Of a stretch of 17,400 bases of DNA, positions 7,081-14,092 are shown one piece after another. Each line of letters begins with the position of its first letter. Position 1 is the first letter of the stretch. The translations under genes and the position numbers were made by a program. This stretch comes from RGIG9041 sp045612565 (lineage in GTDB: Bacteria; Bacillota; Clostridia; Oscillospirales; QAKW01), in assembly GCA_045612565.1 (NCBI GenBank), contig JAZKZG010000166.1, positions 1 through 17,400 of the forward strand, in the 5' to 3' direction. The notes beneath the pieces are model-generated. The model was not told where the DNA came from. It did not search any database and saw only the letters and a program-made list of their open reading frames with translations.

Positions 7081-7932
7081 TTATGTTTTGATGCCTTCAT
7101 CCATCTCGCAAAGCGGGAGCCGGTAGCCGCCAACGTTGATTCCCATAAGGTTAAGAGCAGCTTTTACGGGGATTGGGTTAACCTCAATAAAGAGTGAATT
7201 TGCAAAATCGAGGTATTTAAGCTGTGACTCGGTAGCTTTTTTGGTATTGCCGTTAAGATAGTCAAAAACCATATCGTGAGTCTCACGCGGGAGGCAGTTT
7301 GCCAGAACCGAGATAACACCCGAACCGCCGAGCGCGAGTGTGGGAACAATAATGTCATCGTTACCGCTGTACATAACAAAGTCATCTGACAGATGCTTTG
7401 CAATCTTAGCGGTGTAACTCATATTGCCCGAAGCTTCTTTAATACCCATAATGTTGGGGTGGTCTTTAAGACGTGCAATAACGTTTTCAGAGATACTGCA
7501 GCCTGTTCTGCCAGGTACGTTGTATAAAATGCAGGGGATTTTTACGGAATCCGCAACGGTTTTGAAGTGGCGGTACATACCTTCGTCATTTGCCTTGTTG
7601 TAATATGGCGAAATAACAAGAAGTCCGTCGGCACCCAGTTCTTGATATCTGAGACTCTTTTCAAGCATAGTCTCGGTGCAGTTTGAACCGCTGCCTGCAA
7701 TAACGGGTACACGTCCTGCAACCTGTTTTACTGTAAATTCGCAAACCGCATCGTCTTCTTCGTGTGACATTGTTGACGATTCGCCTGTTGTACCGAGTAT
7801 GAGTATTGCATCGGTTTTGTTTTCGATGTGAAATTCAATTAACTGTGAAAGCACTTCGAAATTTACAGTGCCGTCATCGTTGAACGGTGTAACGAGTGCT
7901 ACTATTGATCCTTTAAGTCCTCTGATGTCCAT
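7081..7932 (-). CDS. dapA: 4-hydroxy-tetrahydrodipicolinate synthase, C-terminus truncated by an in-frame stop
   Basis: Condenses pyruvate with aspartate semialdehyde, the first committed step to diaminopimelate and lysine, in the cytoplasm. The 283-residue product has the complete active site: GTTGE at 47-51, SPYYNK at 108-113 (Tyr111), LYNVPGRTG at 136-144 (Tyr137, Arg142) and the Schiff-base Lys165 in GIKEASG. The family usually has about 290-296 residues. Here a TAA at 7081-7083 cuts the protein after DEGIKT, yet the frame continues with a DapA-like tail. The start is set by AAGGAG (7940-7945) with 7 nt spacing, which overlaps the lysA stop; lysA is 11 nt upstream. The C-terminal helix is lost, but all catalytic residues remain, so the enzyme may be active. 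Identity is certain; effect of the truncation is unknown. Confidence 0.95.
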   Translation of the reverse strand: MDIRGLKGSIVALVTPFNDDGTVNFEVLSQLIEFHIENKTDAILILGTTGESSTMSHEEDDAVCEFTVKQVAGRVPVIAGSGSNCTETMLEKSLRYQELGADGLLVISPYYNKANDEGMYRHFKTVADSVKIPCILYNVPGRTGCSISENVIARLKDHPNIMGIKEASGNMSYTAKIAKHLSDDFVMYSGNDDIIVPTLALGGSGVISVLANCLPRETHDMVFDYLNGNTKKATESQLKYLDFANSLFIEVNPIPVKAALNLMGINVGGYRLPLCEMDEGIKT

Positions 7933-7943
7933 ATTTTTTCTCC

Positions 7944-9221
7944 TTATATCTCATTGTCGCAATCAAGCGCCCACATATCTTCAAAAGACTGACGCTTTAT
8001 AACAAGACGCGCTTTTCCGTCCATTGCAAATACAACGGCAGGCAGTCCCAGTCTGTTATAGTTACTTGCCATGCTGTAGCCGTAAGCACCTGTTGTAAAC
8101 ACGGCAAGAATATCACCCTCGTTTGCCTTTGGCAGATGCGCATCCTCAATAATGATATCGCCGCTTTCACAGCATTTACCCGCAATTGTAACGTGTTCTG
8201 TTGGCTTGTCATTCAGTCGGTTTGCAAGGGCACATCTATATTTTGCGCCGTAAAGCGCAGGTCGGATATTGTCTGCCATACCGCCGTCAACAAACACATA
8301 CTTTTTGTTTGCGGTCTTTTTTGAATAACCAACGGTATAGAGTGTAGTTGCCGCTTCTGCTACCATACTGCGACCCGGCTCTATCATAATCTTTTTAACA
8401 CTCATACCGTGCTTTTTGTTGTTTTCACTGCATGAATCAAGTATTGCGGCGCACACCTTTTCAATCGGCTCGGGTACGTCACCTTTGACGTAAGTTGCCG
8501 CAAATCCGCCACCAAGGTCGATTGTGTTAATTTTAAAGCCTTTGTCCTCGACAGATTTAGCAAATGCAAAGATTGTGTCAACACCTGCAATAAACGGATC
8601 AATGCCAAAAATCTGCGAACCGATGTGAACGTGCAGTCCGTCAAAGTCTACGTATTCGCACCCAATCGCTTTTTTTATCATCTTTAATATGACGTCTTTC
8701 TGGTGGATCGAAATACCGAACTTGCTGTCGATGTTGGCGGTGATGATGTATTTGTGTGTGTCGGCATCAATTCCGGGGTTTACTCGGATTAAAACTTTTG
8801 CTGTTTTTTTGAGTTTTGTTGCAATCTCAATTATTTTGTCGAGTTCCATCTGCCCGTCAACAACAATGCAACCTACACCGTTTTTTATAGCCATTTCAAG
8901 TTCGGCGGGTGTTTTGTTGTTGCCGTGGAACACAATCTCATTCATATCAAATCCTGCGTGGATTGCTGCCGCGAGTTCGCCGCCGCTTACCGAGTCGAGT
9001 CCGATGCCGTATTCACTTGCGAGTTTTAGCATTGCGGTACACGAAAATGCTTTACTTGCATAAATGATCTGTGTTTCAAACTCAGGATGGGCAAAACTTG
9101 TTTTAAACTTATGCAGTTTTTCGCGAAGCGCACCTTCGTCATAAACAATAAGCGGTGTACCTGCTTTTTTAACGAGTGTGTCAACTGACACACCGCCTAT
9201 TTTCAACATACTCTCTTCCAT
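7944..9221 (-). CDS. lysA: Diaminopimelate decarboxylase
   Basis: Decarboxylates meso-diaminopimelate to lysine, the last step of the pathway. It is a 425-residue fold-type III PLP enzyme. Landmarks are the Schiff-base lysine in YASKAFS (Lys57), the HVHIGSQ motif at 197-203, the phosphate-binding DLGGGF at 235-240, EPGRSMVAEA at 281-290, the CCESGD motif at 350-355 from the partner-subunit site, and GAYGYSM at 378-384. Length is normal. Two starts are possible, at 9221 and at residue 5 (9209); the first follows a weak AAAGAGA and the second follows GGAAGAG inside the reading frame. It lies 9 nt after the rhaB stop and 11 nt before dapA, so all three are probably co-transcribed. No lysine riboswitch precedes it. 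Confidence 0.96.
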   Translation of the reverse strand: MEESMLKIGGVSVDTLVKKAGTPLIVYDEGALREKLHKFKTSFAHPEFETQIIYASKAFSCTAMLKLASEYGIGLDSVSGGELAAAIHAGFDMNEIVFHGNNKTPAELEMAIKNGVGCIVVDGQMELDKIIEIATKLKKTAKVLIRVNPGIDADTHKYIITANIDSKFGISIHQKDVILKMIKKAIGCEYVDFDGLHVHIGSQIFGIDPFIAGVDTIFAFAKSVEDKGFKINTIDLGGGFAATYVKGDVPEPIEKVCAAILDSCSENNKKHGMSVKKIMIEPGRSMVAEAATTLYTVGYSKKTANKKYVFVDGGMADNIRPALYGAKYRCALANRLNDKPTEHVTIAGKCCESGDIIIEDAHLPKANEGDILAVFTTGAYGYSMASNYNRLGLPAVVFAMDGKARLVIKRQSFEDMWALDCDNEI

Positions 9222-9230
9222 AGTTCTCTT

Positions 9231-10697
9231 TTACTTTCTGATCTCTTTATATTTTCTGTAACCCTCTTCAAACAACTCGGTGTTTTCGGGTTTGTACTCT
9301 GTGATGGGGAATGAACGTGCAATGACGTCACGTGCCTCCTCAATATCCTTGATGTCGCCAAGGGCAATAAGTTGTGTTGCAATGTTACCTATAACGGTTG
9401 CCTCAACAGGACCTGCCAGAACAGGAACACCGCATGCGTTTGCGGTAAGACGGCAGAGAAGTGTATCTTTGATGCCGCCACCTACCATATGGATTGCGCC
9501 GAACTTTTTGCCACAGATATTCTGCATATTATCGAGTGTTGCACGGTATTTGAGGGCGAGTGAGCAGTAGATGCACTGCATAACCTCACCAACAGTCTCG
9601 GGTACTTTCTGACCTGTTTCGCGACAATAGTCTGCAACGCGTCCGGGCATATCGCCGGGAGGTGAAAAGCGCGGGTCATCAACGTCGATTATGCTTTCGA
9701 ACGGTTTTACTTCAAGCGCGAGTTTTTCAAGTTCTGCAAAACTGTACTCGTGACCTGTACGCGCCCAATGTCTGCGTGATTCCTGAATGAGCCACAGACC
9801 CATAATATTCTTTAAAAATCTGATTTTGCCGCCAAAGCCGCCTTCGTTTGTAAAGTTGGCATCGAGTGCCGCTTTGTCGGTGTTGGGGTTGTCGAGTTCG
9901 GTGCCGAAAAGGCTCCATGTACCGCAACTGATGTAAGCCACGTTCTTTTCGTTTGTGGGAACTGCAATTACAGCCGATGCAGTGTCGTGCGATGCAACAG
10001 ATACAACTTTTGATTTGTCAATTAAAAGTTCGTCACATACAGCGTCACTTACTTCACCGATAACTGTTCCGGGCATTACAATATCGCACATAAGCGATTT
10101 GTCAATTTCCAATTCATTAAATACTTTGTCTGACCAATCGCGTGAGTTTACATCAAGCAGTGCTGTTGTCGATGCCATTGTATAGTCGGCAACCGTTTTA
10201 CCGGTCAAGAAGTAGTTAAAGAGGTCGGCAATAAGCACGATTTTTCCTGCATTGTCAATCACGTAAGGTGCTGTCTCTTTTAATGAATAAAGTTGAAAAA
10301 CAGTATTGAAGGGGAGTTCCTGTATACCGGTTACTTCATATAACTTGTCAAAGGGAAAATCTTTTAAAAATCTATCTTTTGCATCGTCAAAAGCAAGATC
10401 ACGGTAGTGGATGAGGTTGTTCATAAGTCTGCCGTTTTTGTCAATTACGCCAAAACTTACACCCCATGTGTCGATGCCGATGCTGTCATATTTATCATAT
10501 TCTTTTGCCTTTATAAGACCGCATTTTATCTCGTGGTAAAGACGAAGTACGTCCCAATAGTATGTATCACCCACGGTAACGGGGTCGTTTGAAAATCTAT
10601 GGATTTCTTTAATATCTATTTTTCCGTTTTCGTATGTACCAAGCATTGCTCTGCCGCTCGATGCACCGAAATCGTAAGCTAAAACATTTCTTTTCAT
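9231..10697 (-). CDS. rhaB: Rhamnulokinase (FGGY carbohydrate kinase)
   Basis: Phosphorylates L-rhamnulose with ATP in rhamnose or fucose-type sugar use. The 488-residue protein matches E. coli RhaB in length and shows YDFGASSGRAMLG at 8-20 (nucleotide-binding), GIDTWGVSFG at 74-83, SHDTASA at 236-242 with the likely catalytic base Asp238, CGTWSLFG at 258-265, NEGGFGG at 284-290, and a late ATP-site MVGGGIKD. The start at 10697 is preferred over the upstream ATG at 10721: GGAGGA (10707-10712) lies 9 nt before it, and the upstream ATG overlaps a TATAAT promoter box. No rhamnose isomerase, aldolase or regulator gene is in the window, and lysA and dapA follow in the same apparent operon. Another ketose kinase of the same subfamily is possible. 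Confidence 0.93.
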   Translation of the reverse strand: MKRNVLAYDFGASSGRAMLGTYENGKIDIKEIHRFSNDPVTVGDTYYWDVLRLYHEIKCGLIKAKEYDKYDSIGIDTWGVSFGVIDKNGRLMNNLIHYRDLAFDDAKDRFLKDFPFDKLYEVTGIQELPFNTVFQLYSLKETAPYVIDNAGKIVLIADLFNYFLTGKTVADYTMASTTALLDVNSRDWSDKVFNELEIDKSLMCDIVMPGTVIGEVSDAVCDELLIDKSKVVSVASHDTASAVIAVPTNEKNVAYISCGTWSLFGTELDNPNTDKAALDANFTNEGGFGGKIRFLKNIMGLWLIQESRRHWARTGHEYSFAELEKLALEVKPFESIIDVDDPRFSPPGDMPGRVADYCRETGQKVPETVGEVMQCIYCSLALKYRATLDNMQNICGKKFGAIHMVGGGIKDTLLCRLTANACGVPVLAGPVEATVIGNIATQLIALGDIKDIEEARDVIARSFPITEYKPENTELFEEGYRKYKEIRK

Positions 10698-10706
10698 AGT
10701 CACTAT

Positions 10707-10712
10707 TCCTCC
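10707..10712 (-). promoter_or_regulatory. Ribosome binding site deciding the rhaB start
   Basis: GGAGGA on the - strand, 9 nt before the ATG at 10697. It supports the 488-residue start over one 24 nt further upstream. Confidence 0.85.
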
Positions 10713-10721
10713 GTATAGCAT

Positions 10722-10750
10722 ATTATAGCAAACATTTTATCATTAGTCTA
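10722..10750 (-). promoter_or_regulatory. Sigma-A-type promoter for rhaB-lysA-dapA
   Basis: On the - strand, TAGACT (10745-10750) and a perfect TATAAT (10722-10727) are separated by 17 bp. Predicted transcription start is about 10715, giving a leader of about 18-20 nt that just contains the ribosome binding site. Such a short leader leaves no room for a riboswitch or T-box. Confidence 0.75.
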
Positions 10751-10764
10751 TACTTTTTTTATAA

Positions 10765-10793
10765 TTGACTTTGATTAATATAAATAGTATAAT
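10765..10793 (+). promoter_or_regulatory. Near-consensus sigma-A promoter for the rightward six-gene operon
   Basis: TTGACT (10765-10770), exactly 17 bp, then TATAAT (10788-10793). Predicted start is about 10800, giving a leader of about 50 nt. Genes downstream up to 16311 are spaced by 10 nt or less or overlap, so this is the only promoter evident for all six. Confidence 0.85.
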
Positions 10794-10807
10794 AATTATT
10801 ATACTAT
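10784..10807. repeat. Perfect 24-bp palindrome, candidate operator
   Basis: The half-site ATAGTATAATAA is followed without spacer by its exact reverse complement, centred between 10795 and 10796. It covers the whole rightward -10 box and the predicted start point, the classic place for a repressor site. The regulator is unknown. AT-rich composition raises the chance of coincidence, but 12 matched pairs remain notable. Confidence 0.6.
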
Positions 10808-10848
10808 GTATGGTGGGGTGATATACTCCTCTGAAAAAAGGAATAAAT

Positions 10849-12084
10849 ATGACAGATTTAAAAATTTTAAGTGAAAAGGCAACTGAGATTGCTGCAAATG
10901 ATTTTAAAAGAATTGACGATATTTGCACTTTTTGTACCAAAAAGGTGCTTGATGCTTTTAATGCTGAACGTATAAGTGACGCGCACCTTAAAGGTTCGAC
11001 AGGCTACGGTTATACCGACGTCGGCAGGGATGCACTCGACCGCGTATTTGCACGTGCATTTGAGTGCGAGGATGCACTTGTGCGTCCGCAGTTTGTATCG
11101 GGTACGCACGTTTTAACAGTTGCGCTTTTCGGTATGCTTCGCACAGGTGACAAAATGCTTTCAATCACAGGCAGTCCCTATGACACACTATATGATGTCA
11201 TAGGAATAAATGAGGGCGAGGGAAGTCTTAAAGACTATGGCATTGATTATGCCGAGGTTGACTTTAAAGACGGTGATTTTGACAAAGATGCAATAGCATC
11301 TGCACTCGCCGACAAGAGCATAAAACTTGTGTTTATTCAAAAATCAAAAGGTTATCTTGACCGTAAAACACTTTCATCAAAAGAAATCGGTGATATCACC
11401 GCATTTGTAAAAAATATCCGTTCCGATGTGTATGTTATGGTCGATAATTGCTACGGTGAGTTTTGTGAAGAACACGAACCAGTTTATTACGGGGTTGACC
11501 TTATGGTCGGCTCACTTATAAAGAACGCAGGCGGCGGACTTGCCAAAACAGGCGCATACATAGCGGGTACAAAAGAGTGTGTTGAAAGATGCTCTTTCCG
11601 CTTGACCTGCCCCGGCATCGGGCGTGAGAGTGCGGCAACAGGTGCATACCTTGCCGACTTTTATCAGGGTTTCTTTATGGCACCGCATACCGTTGCACAG
11701 GCACTCAAGACTGCGTCTTTTGCATCGGCACTCTTTAATGCTATGGGTTATGATGTAAACCCACAGCCGAACAGCGACCGCTACGACATAATTCAGACTG
11801 TTGCCTGTAAAACCCCCGAAAAACTCATAAAGTTCTGTGAGGGAATCCAACAGGGTGCACCTATAGACAGTTTTGTAACCCCCGTGCCTTATGCAATGCC
11901 GGGATACAGTGACGAGGTTATTATGGCGGCAGGTGCATTTGTTTCGGGTGCTTCAATCGAACTTTCGGCAGACGGTCCCATCCGCCCTCCTTACCTTGCG
12001 TTTTTACAGGGCGGACTTACTTTTGAAAGCGGCAAACTCGGTGTTCTTTGTGCCGCACAAAAAATACTTGACCTTGGTGAATAG
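10849..12084 (+). CDS. YnbB-like PLP enzyme, methionine gamma-lyase family / 'aluminium resistance' protein
   Basis: A 411-residue protein of the family annotated as methionine gamma-lyase family or aluminium resistance protein (Pfam Met_gamma_lyase; B. subtilis YnbB). It is a Cys/Met-metabolism type fold I PLP enzyme. Visible features are the family's HLKGSTGYGYTDVGRD (46-61), RPQFVSGTHV (79-88), MVDNCYGEF with Asp199, probable Schiff-base Lys225 in GSLIKNAGGGLAKTG, and PVPYAMPGYSDEVIMA (345-360). The natural substrate of the family is not well established. AAGGA about 7 nt before the ATG is the ribosome binding site. It is the first gene behind the 10765-10793 promoter and palindrome, and its stop is 3 nt before the lipoprotein gene, so it seems to lead the two-component operon. 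Confidence 0.92.
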   Translation: MTDLKILSEKATEIAANDFKRIDDICTFCTKKVLDAFNAERISDAHLKGSTGYGYTDVGRDALDRVFARAFECEDALVRPQFVSGTHVLTVALFGMLRTGDKMLSITGSPYDTLYDVIGINEGEGSLKDYGIDYAEVDFKDGDFDKDAIASALADKSIKLVFIQKSKGYLDRKTLSSKEIGDITAFVKNIRSDVYVMVDNCYGEFCEEHEPVYYGVDLMVGSLIKNAGGGLAKTGAYIAGTKECVERCSFRLTCPGIGRESAATGAYLADFYQGFFMAPHTVAQALKTASFASALFNAMGYDVNPQPNSDRYDIIQTVACKTPEKLIKFCEGIQQGAPIDSFVTPVPYAMPGYSDEVIMAAGAFVSGASIELSADGPIRPPYLAFLQGGLTFESGKLGVLCAAQKILDLGE

Positions 12085-12087
12085 ATT

Positions 12088-13374
12088 ATGAAAAAAATAA
12101 AGCTTTTAGTTGCTTTAATTTGTGCGCTTTTGCTTTTGTCATCGTGTACAATTTCAAAGTTTGATACAAACGCGCTTTTGTCACCGCCGCAGATGAACGC
12201 GGCAAACCAACAGATTCAAAAAGCACTTGCAACGGCAGTGGGCGAGGGATTTTCACTCGTATATCCCAAAAGCGGTAACTATCAGAATGCTGTTGTGACT
12301 GTTGATATAACGGGTGACGGTCAGAAAGAGGCGCTTTGTTTTTACACTACCGACAGCAACAAAAACGTAAGTTTTACAATATTAAAACAAGACGGTCAGA
12401 AGTGGCAGACGTACGGTATGTCGCAAAGCCAGTCGGCAACCGCCGTTGACTGTGTAAACTTTTTTGACCACGACGGAGACGGACAAAAAGAGATTGTAAT
12501 CGGTTGGCAGTACCTCATCGGTGACGAAAAAGCACTCGAAATATTTACAATTTCAGACGATGGGCAAATAACCAGCGTGTTTACAGGGCTTTATACTGCA
12601 CTTGTTGTTTTTGAAAATAATATTGTCAGTCTTTCAAGAAACGCCACCTCAAACACCGCCTCGGCTTCACTTATTGCCACGGGTGTGACAGGTATTTCGG
12701 TTACAGGCACCGCGGCCCTTAATAATGACGTATCGGCAATCATAAACGTTCAGAGCGCAAAAATCAGTGGCAATATAAACGCTGTGTTTATCGACGAGCA
12801 ACTCGCAAACGGACTCTTTGTAAGTGAACTGTTAACCGTTTCAAAAACGGGTGATATCTCAAATGCATCAGTTGTTTCGGGTGTTGTCACAAAGCGTAAT
12901 TCCACCGTTACCTGTACCGATGTAAACGCAGACGGTGTTCCCGATATCCCTGTTGAAAGACTGTTCCCGTCATATGAAAACGCAGGTAAAGTCGAAACGC
13001 TTTCATATATCGATTGGTACGATGTAAACTCCATAGAACCAAAACTAATTATGAATGCATATACCAGTGCAAACGAAAAGTTTATAATAAAACTAGATTC
13101 GTCGTGGTTGGGACATATCACTGTTCAAAAGGACCCTGCAACTGACAGACAGATACACTTCTATATGCTCGGTGACGAGGGCAATGTGCCGATGTTTACC
13201 GTACGTGTGTTCTCGCAACAGGAATTTTCGGAAGATATGACGAGCCTCGGTTGGTCACTCATCGAAAAATCAAACGAAAACGTATATGCTTTCAGGCAGT
13301 ATTCAAGCGAACTTCCCGAAGGCTTTAAGGTTGATACAAACCTCTTTAAAAACTTATTCAAGCTGATATCATAG
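12088..13374 (+). CDS. Secreted lipoprotein with Asp/Gly calcium-loop-like motifs, linked to a two-component system
   Basis: A 428-residue protein with a clear lipoprotein signal: MKKIK, hydrophobic LLVALICALLLL, then lipobox LSSC with Cys20 as the predicted lipidated residue. The mature part has three Asp-rich loops, DITGDGQKE (73-81), DHDGDGQKE (127-135) and DVNADGVPD (278-286), of the kind found in FG-GAP/VCBS beta-propeller blades and EF-hand-like calcium sites. The rest, with many beta-strand-like stretches, is not recognised. It starts 3 nt after the PLP-enzyme gene using GGTGA inside that gene's end, and its stop overlaps the ribosome binding site of the response regulator. This context suggests an outer-face partner of the sensor kinase, but that is inference. 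No enzyme motif is seen. Confidence 0.85.
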   Translation: MKKIKLLVALICALLLLSSCTISKFDTNALLSPPQMNAANQQIQKALATAVGEGFSLVYPKSGNYQNAVVTVDITGDGQKEALCFYTTDSNKNVSFTILKQDGQKWQTYGMSQSQSATAVDCVNFFDHDGDGQKEIVIGWQYLIGDEKALEIFTISDDGQITSVFTGLYTALVVFENNIVSLSRNATSNTASASLIATGVTGISVTGTAALNNDVSAIINVQSAKISGNINAVFIDEQLANGLFVSELLTVSKTGDISNASVVSGVVTKRNSTVTCTDVNADGVPDIPVERLFPSYENAGKVETLSYIDWYDVNSIEPKLIMNAYTSANEKFIIKLDSSWLGHITVQKDPATDRQIHFYMLGDEGNVPMFTVRVFSQQEFSEDMTSLGWSLIEKSNENVYAFRQYSSELPEGFKVDTNLFKNLFKLIS

Positions 13375-13377
13375 GAG
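13373..13377 (+). promoter_or_regulatory. Ribosome binding site overlapping the lipoprotein stop codon
   Basis: AGGAG shares its first two bases with the TAG stop of the lipoprotein gene and lies 7 nt before the response regulator ATG, implying coupled translation of the two. Confidence 0.8.
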
Positions 13378-13384
13378 AAAATCA

Positions 13385-14089
13385 ATGAAAAAAGTACTTG
13401 TTCTCGAAGACGAAAAATCAATCCGCGACTTTGTTGTGCTTAACCTCTCGCGTGCAGGCTACGATATAATCGAGGCGGCATCAGGTGAAGAAGCACTTGA
13501 ACTTTTTGATAAAAACCCCGATACCGATATCGCGGTCCTTGACGTAATGCTTCCAGGCATCGACGGCTTTGAAGTGTGCAAAACAATCCGTGCATCAAAT
13601 CAGAAAGTCGGTATAATTATGCTTACTGCAAAGGTGCAGGAAAACGATAAGGTAACCGGTCTTATGAACGGTGCCGACGACTATGTTGCAAAGCCGTTCT
13701 CTCCGCTCGAACTCATCGTGCGTGTCGACAGCCTTTACAGACGTGTGCAGATGATGAAGGGTGCTACTCCCGAAAAACCGTCAAATGAGATTGTTTACGA
13801 GCCGTTTGTGCTTAACCTCAAAAGCCGTACACTCACCAAAAACGGCAAAAAAATCGAACTGACACAGGTTGAGTATCAGCTCATAAAACTGTTTATGGAA
13901 AACCCCGCCGACGCTTTCTCGCGCGAGGAGATATTCAAAAATGTATGGAATGACAGTTTTGCGGGTGATAAACACAAGATTGTTGATGTGAACATTCGCA
14001 GACTGCGTATAAAAATTGAAGACGATGCCGGGGCTCCTACCTATATCCAGACAGTGTGGGGCTTTGGCTACAGATGGGGTAACGAATAA
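13385..14089 (+). CDS. OmpR/PhoB-family response regulator
   Basis: A 234-residue DNA-binding response regulator. The receiver domain (about 1-118) has the acidic pocket E8/D9, phospho-acceptor Asp53 in VLDVMLPG, Thr81 in MLTAK and Lys103 in YVAKPFSP. A winged-helix Trans_reg_C domain follows (about 133-232), with LTQVEYQLIKLFMENP, a recognition-helix region DVNIRRLRIKIED and the terminal TVWGFGYRW wing. All signalling residues are intact. It is paired with the kinase gene 3 nt downstream. Its own target may be the 24-bp palindrome at 10784-10807, but OmpR-type regulators usually bind direct repeats, so this is not favoured. Which of the known Clostridia subgroups it belongs to cannot be told by eye. 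Confidence 0.96.
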   Translation: MKKVLVLEDEKSIRDFVVLNLSRAGYDIIEAASGEEALELFDKNPDTDIAVLDVMLPGIDGFEVCKTIRASNQKVGIIMLTAKVQENDKVTGLMNGADDYVAKPFSPLELIVRVDSLYRRVQMMKGATPEKPSNEIVYEPFVLNLKSRTLTKNGKKIELTQVEYQLIKLFMENPADAFSREEIFKNVWNDSFAGDKHKIVDVNIRRLRIKIEDDAGAPTYIQTVWGFGYRWGNE

Positions 14090-14092
14090 TTT

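Noticed and set aside
7042..7083. Stop-codon readthrough or reassignment of TAA to explain the dapA tail
   Set aside because: TAA ends several other genes here (for example lysA, rhaB and the surface protein) at sensible points, so reassignment is untenable, and nothing near 7081 resembles a known readthrough signal.
4302..9563. Open frames on the + strand opposite the leftward genes
   Set aside because: They are mirrored frames of well-supported genes, with no ribosome binding sites or family resemblance.
9231..10721. Longer rhamnulokinase start at 10721 (adds MLYGGIVT)
   Set aside because: That ATG overlaps the TATAAT box and has no ribosome binding site; GGAGGA directs the start at 10697.
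10698..10848. Lysine riboswitch, T-box or small RNA in the divergent intergenic region
   Set aside because: The leftward leader is only about 20 nt and the rightward about 50 nt; only a weak 5-bp hairpin (about 10814-10828) is seen.
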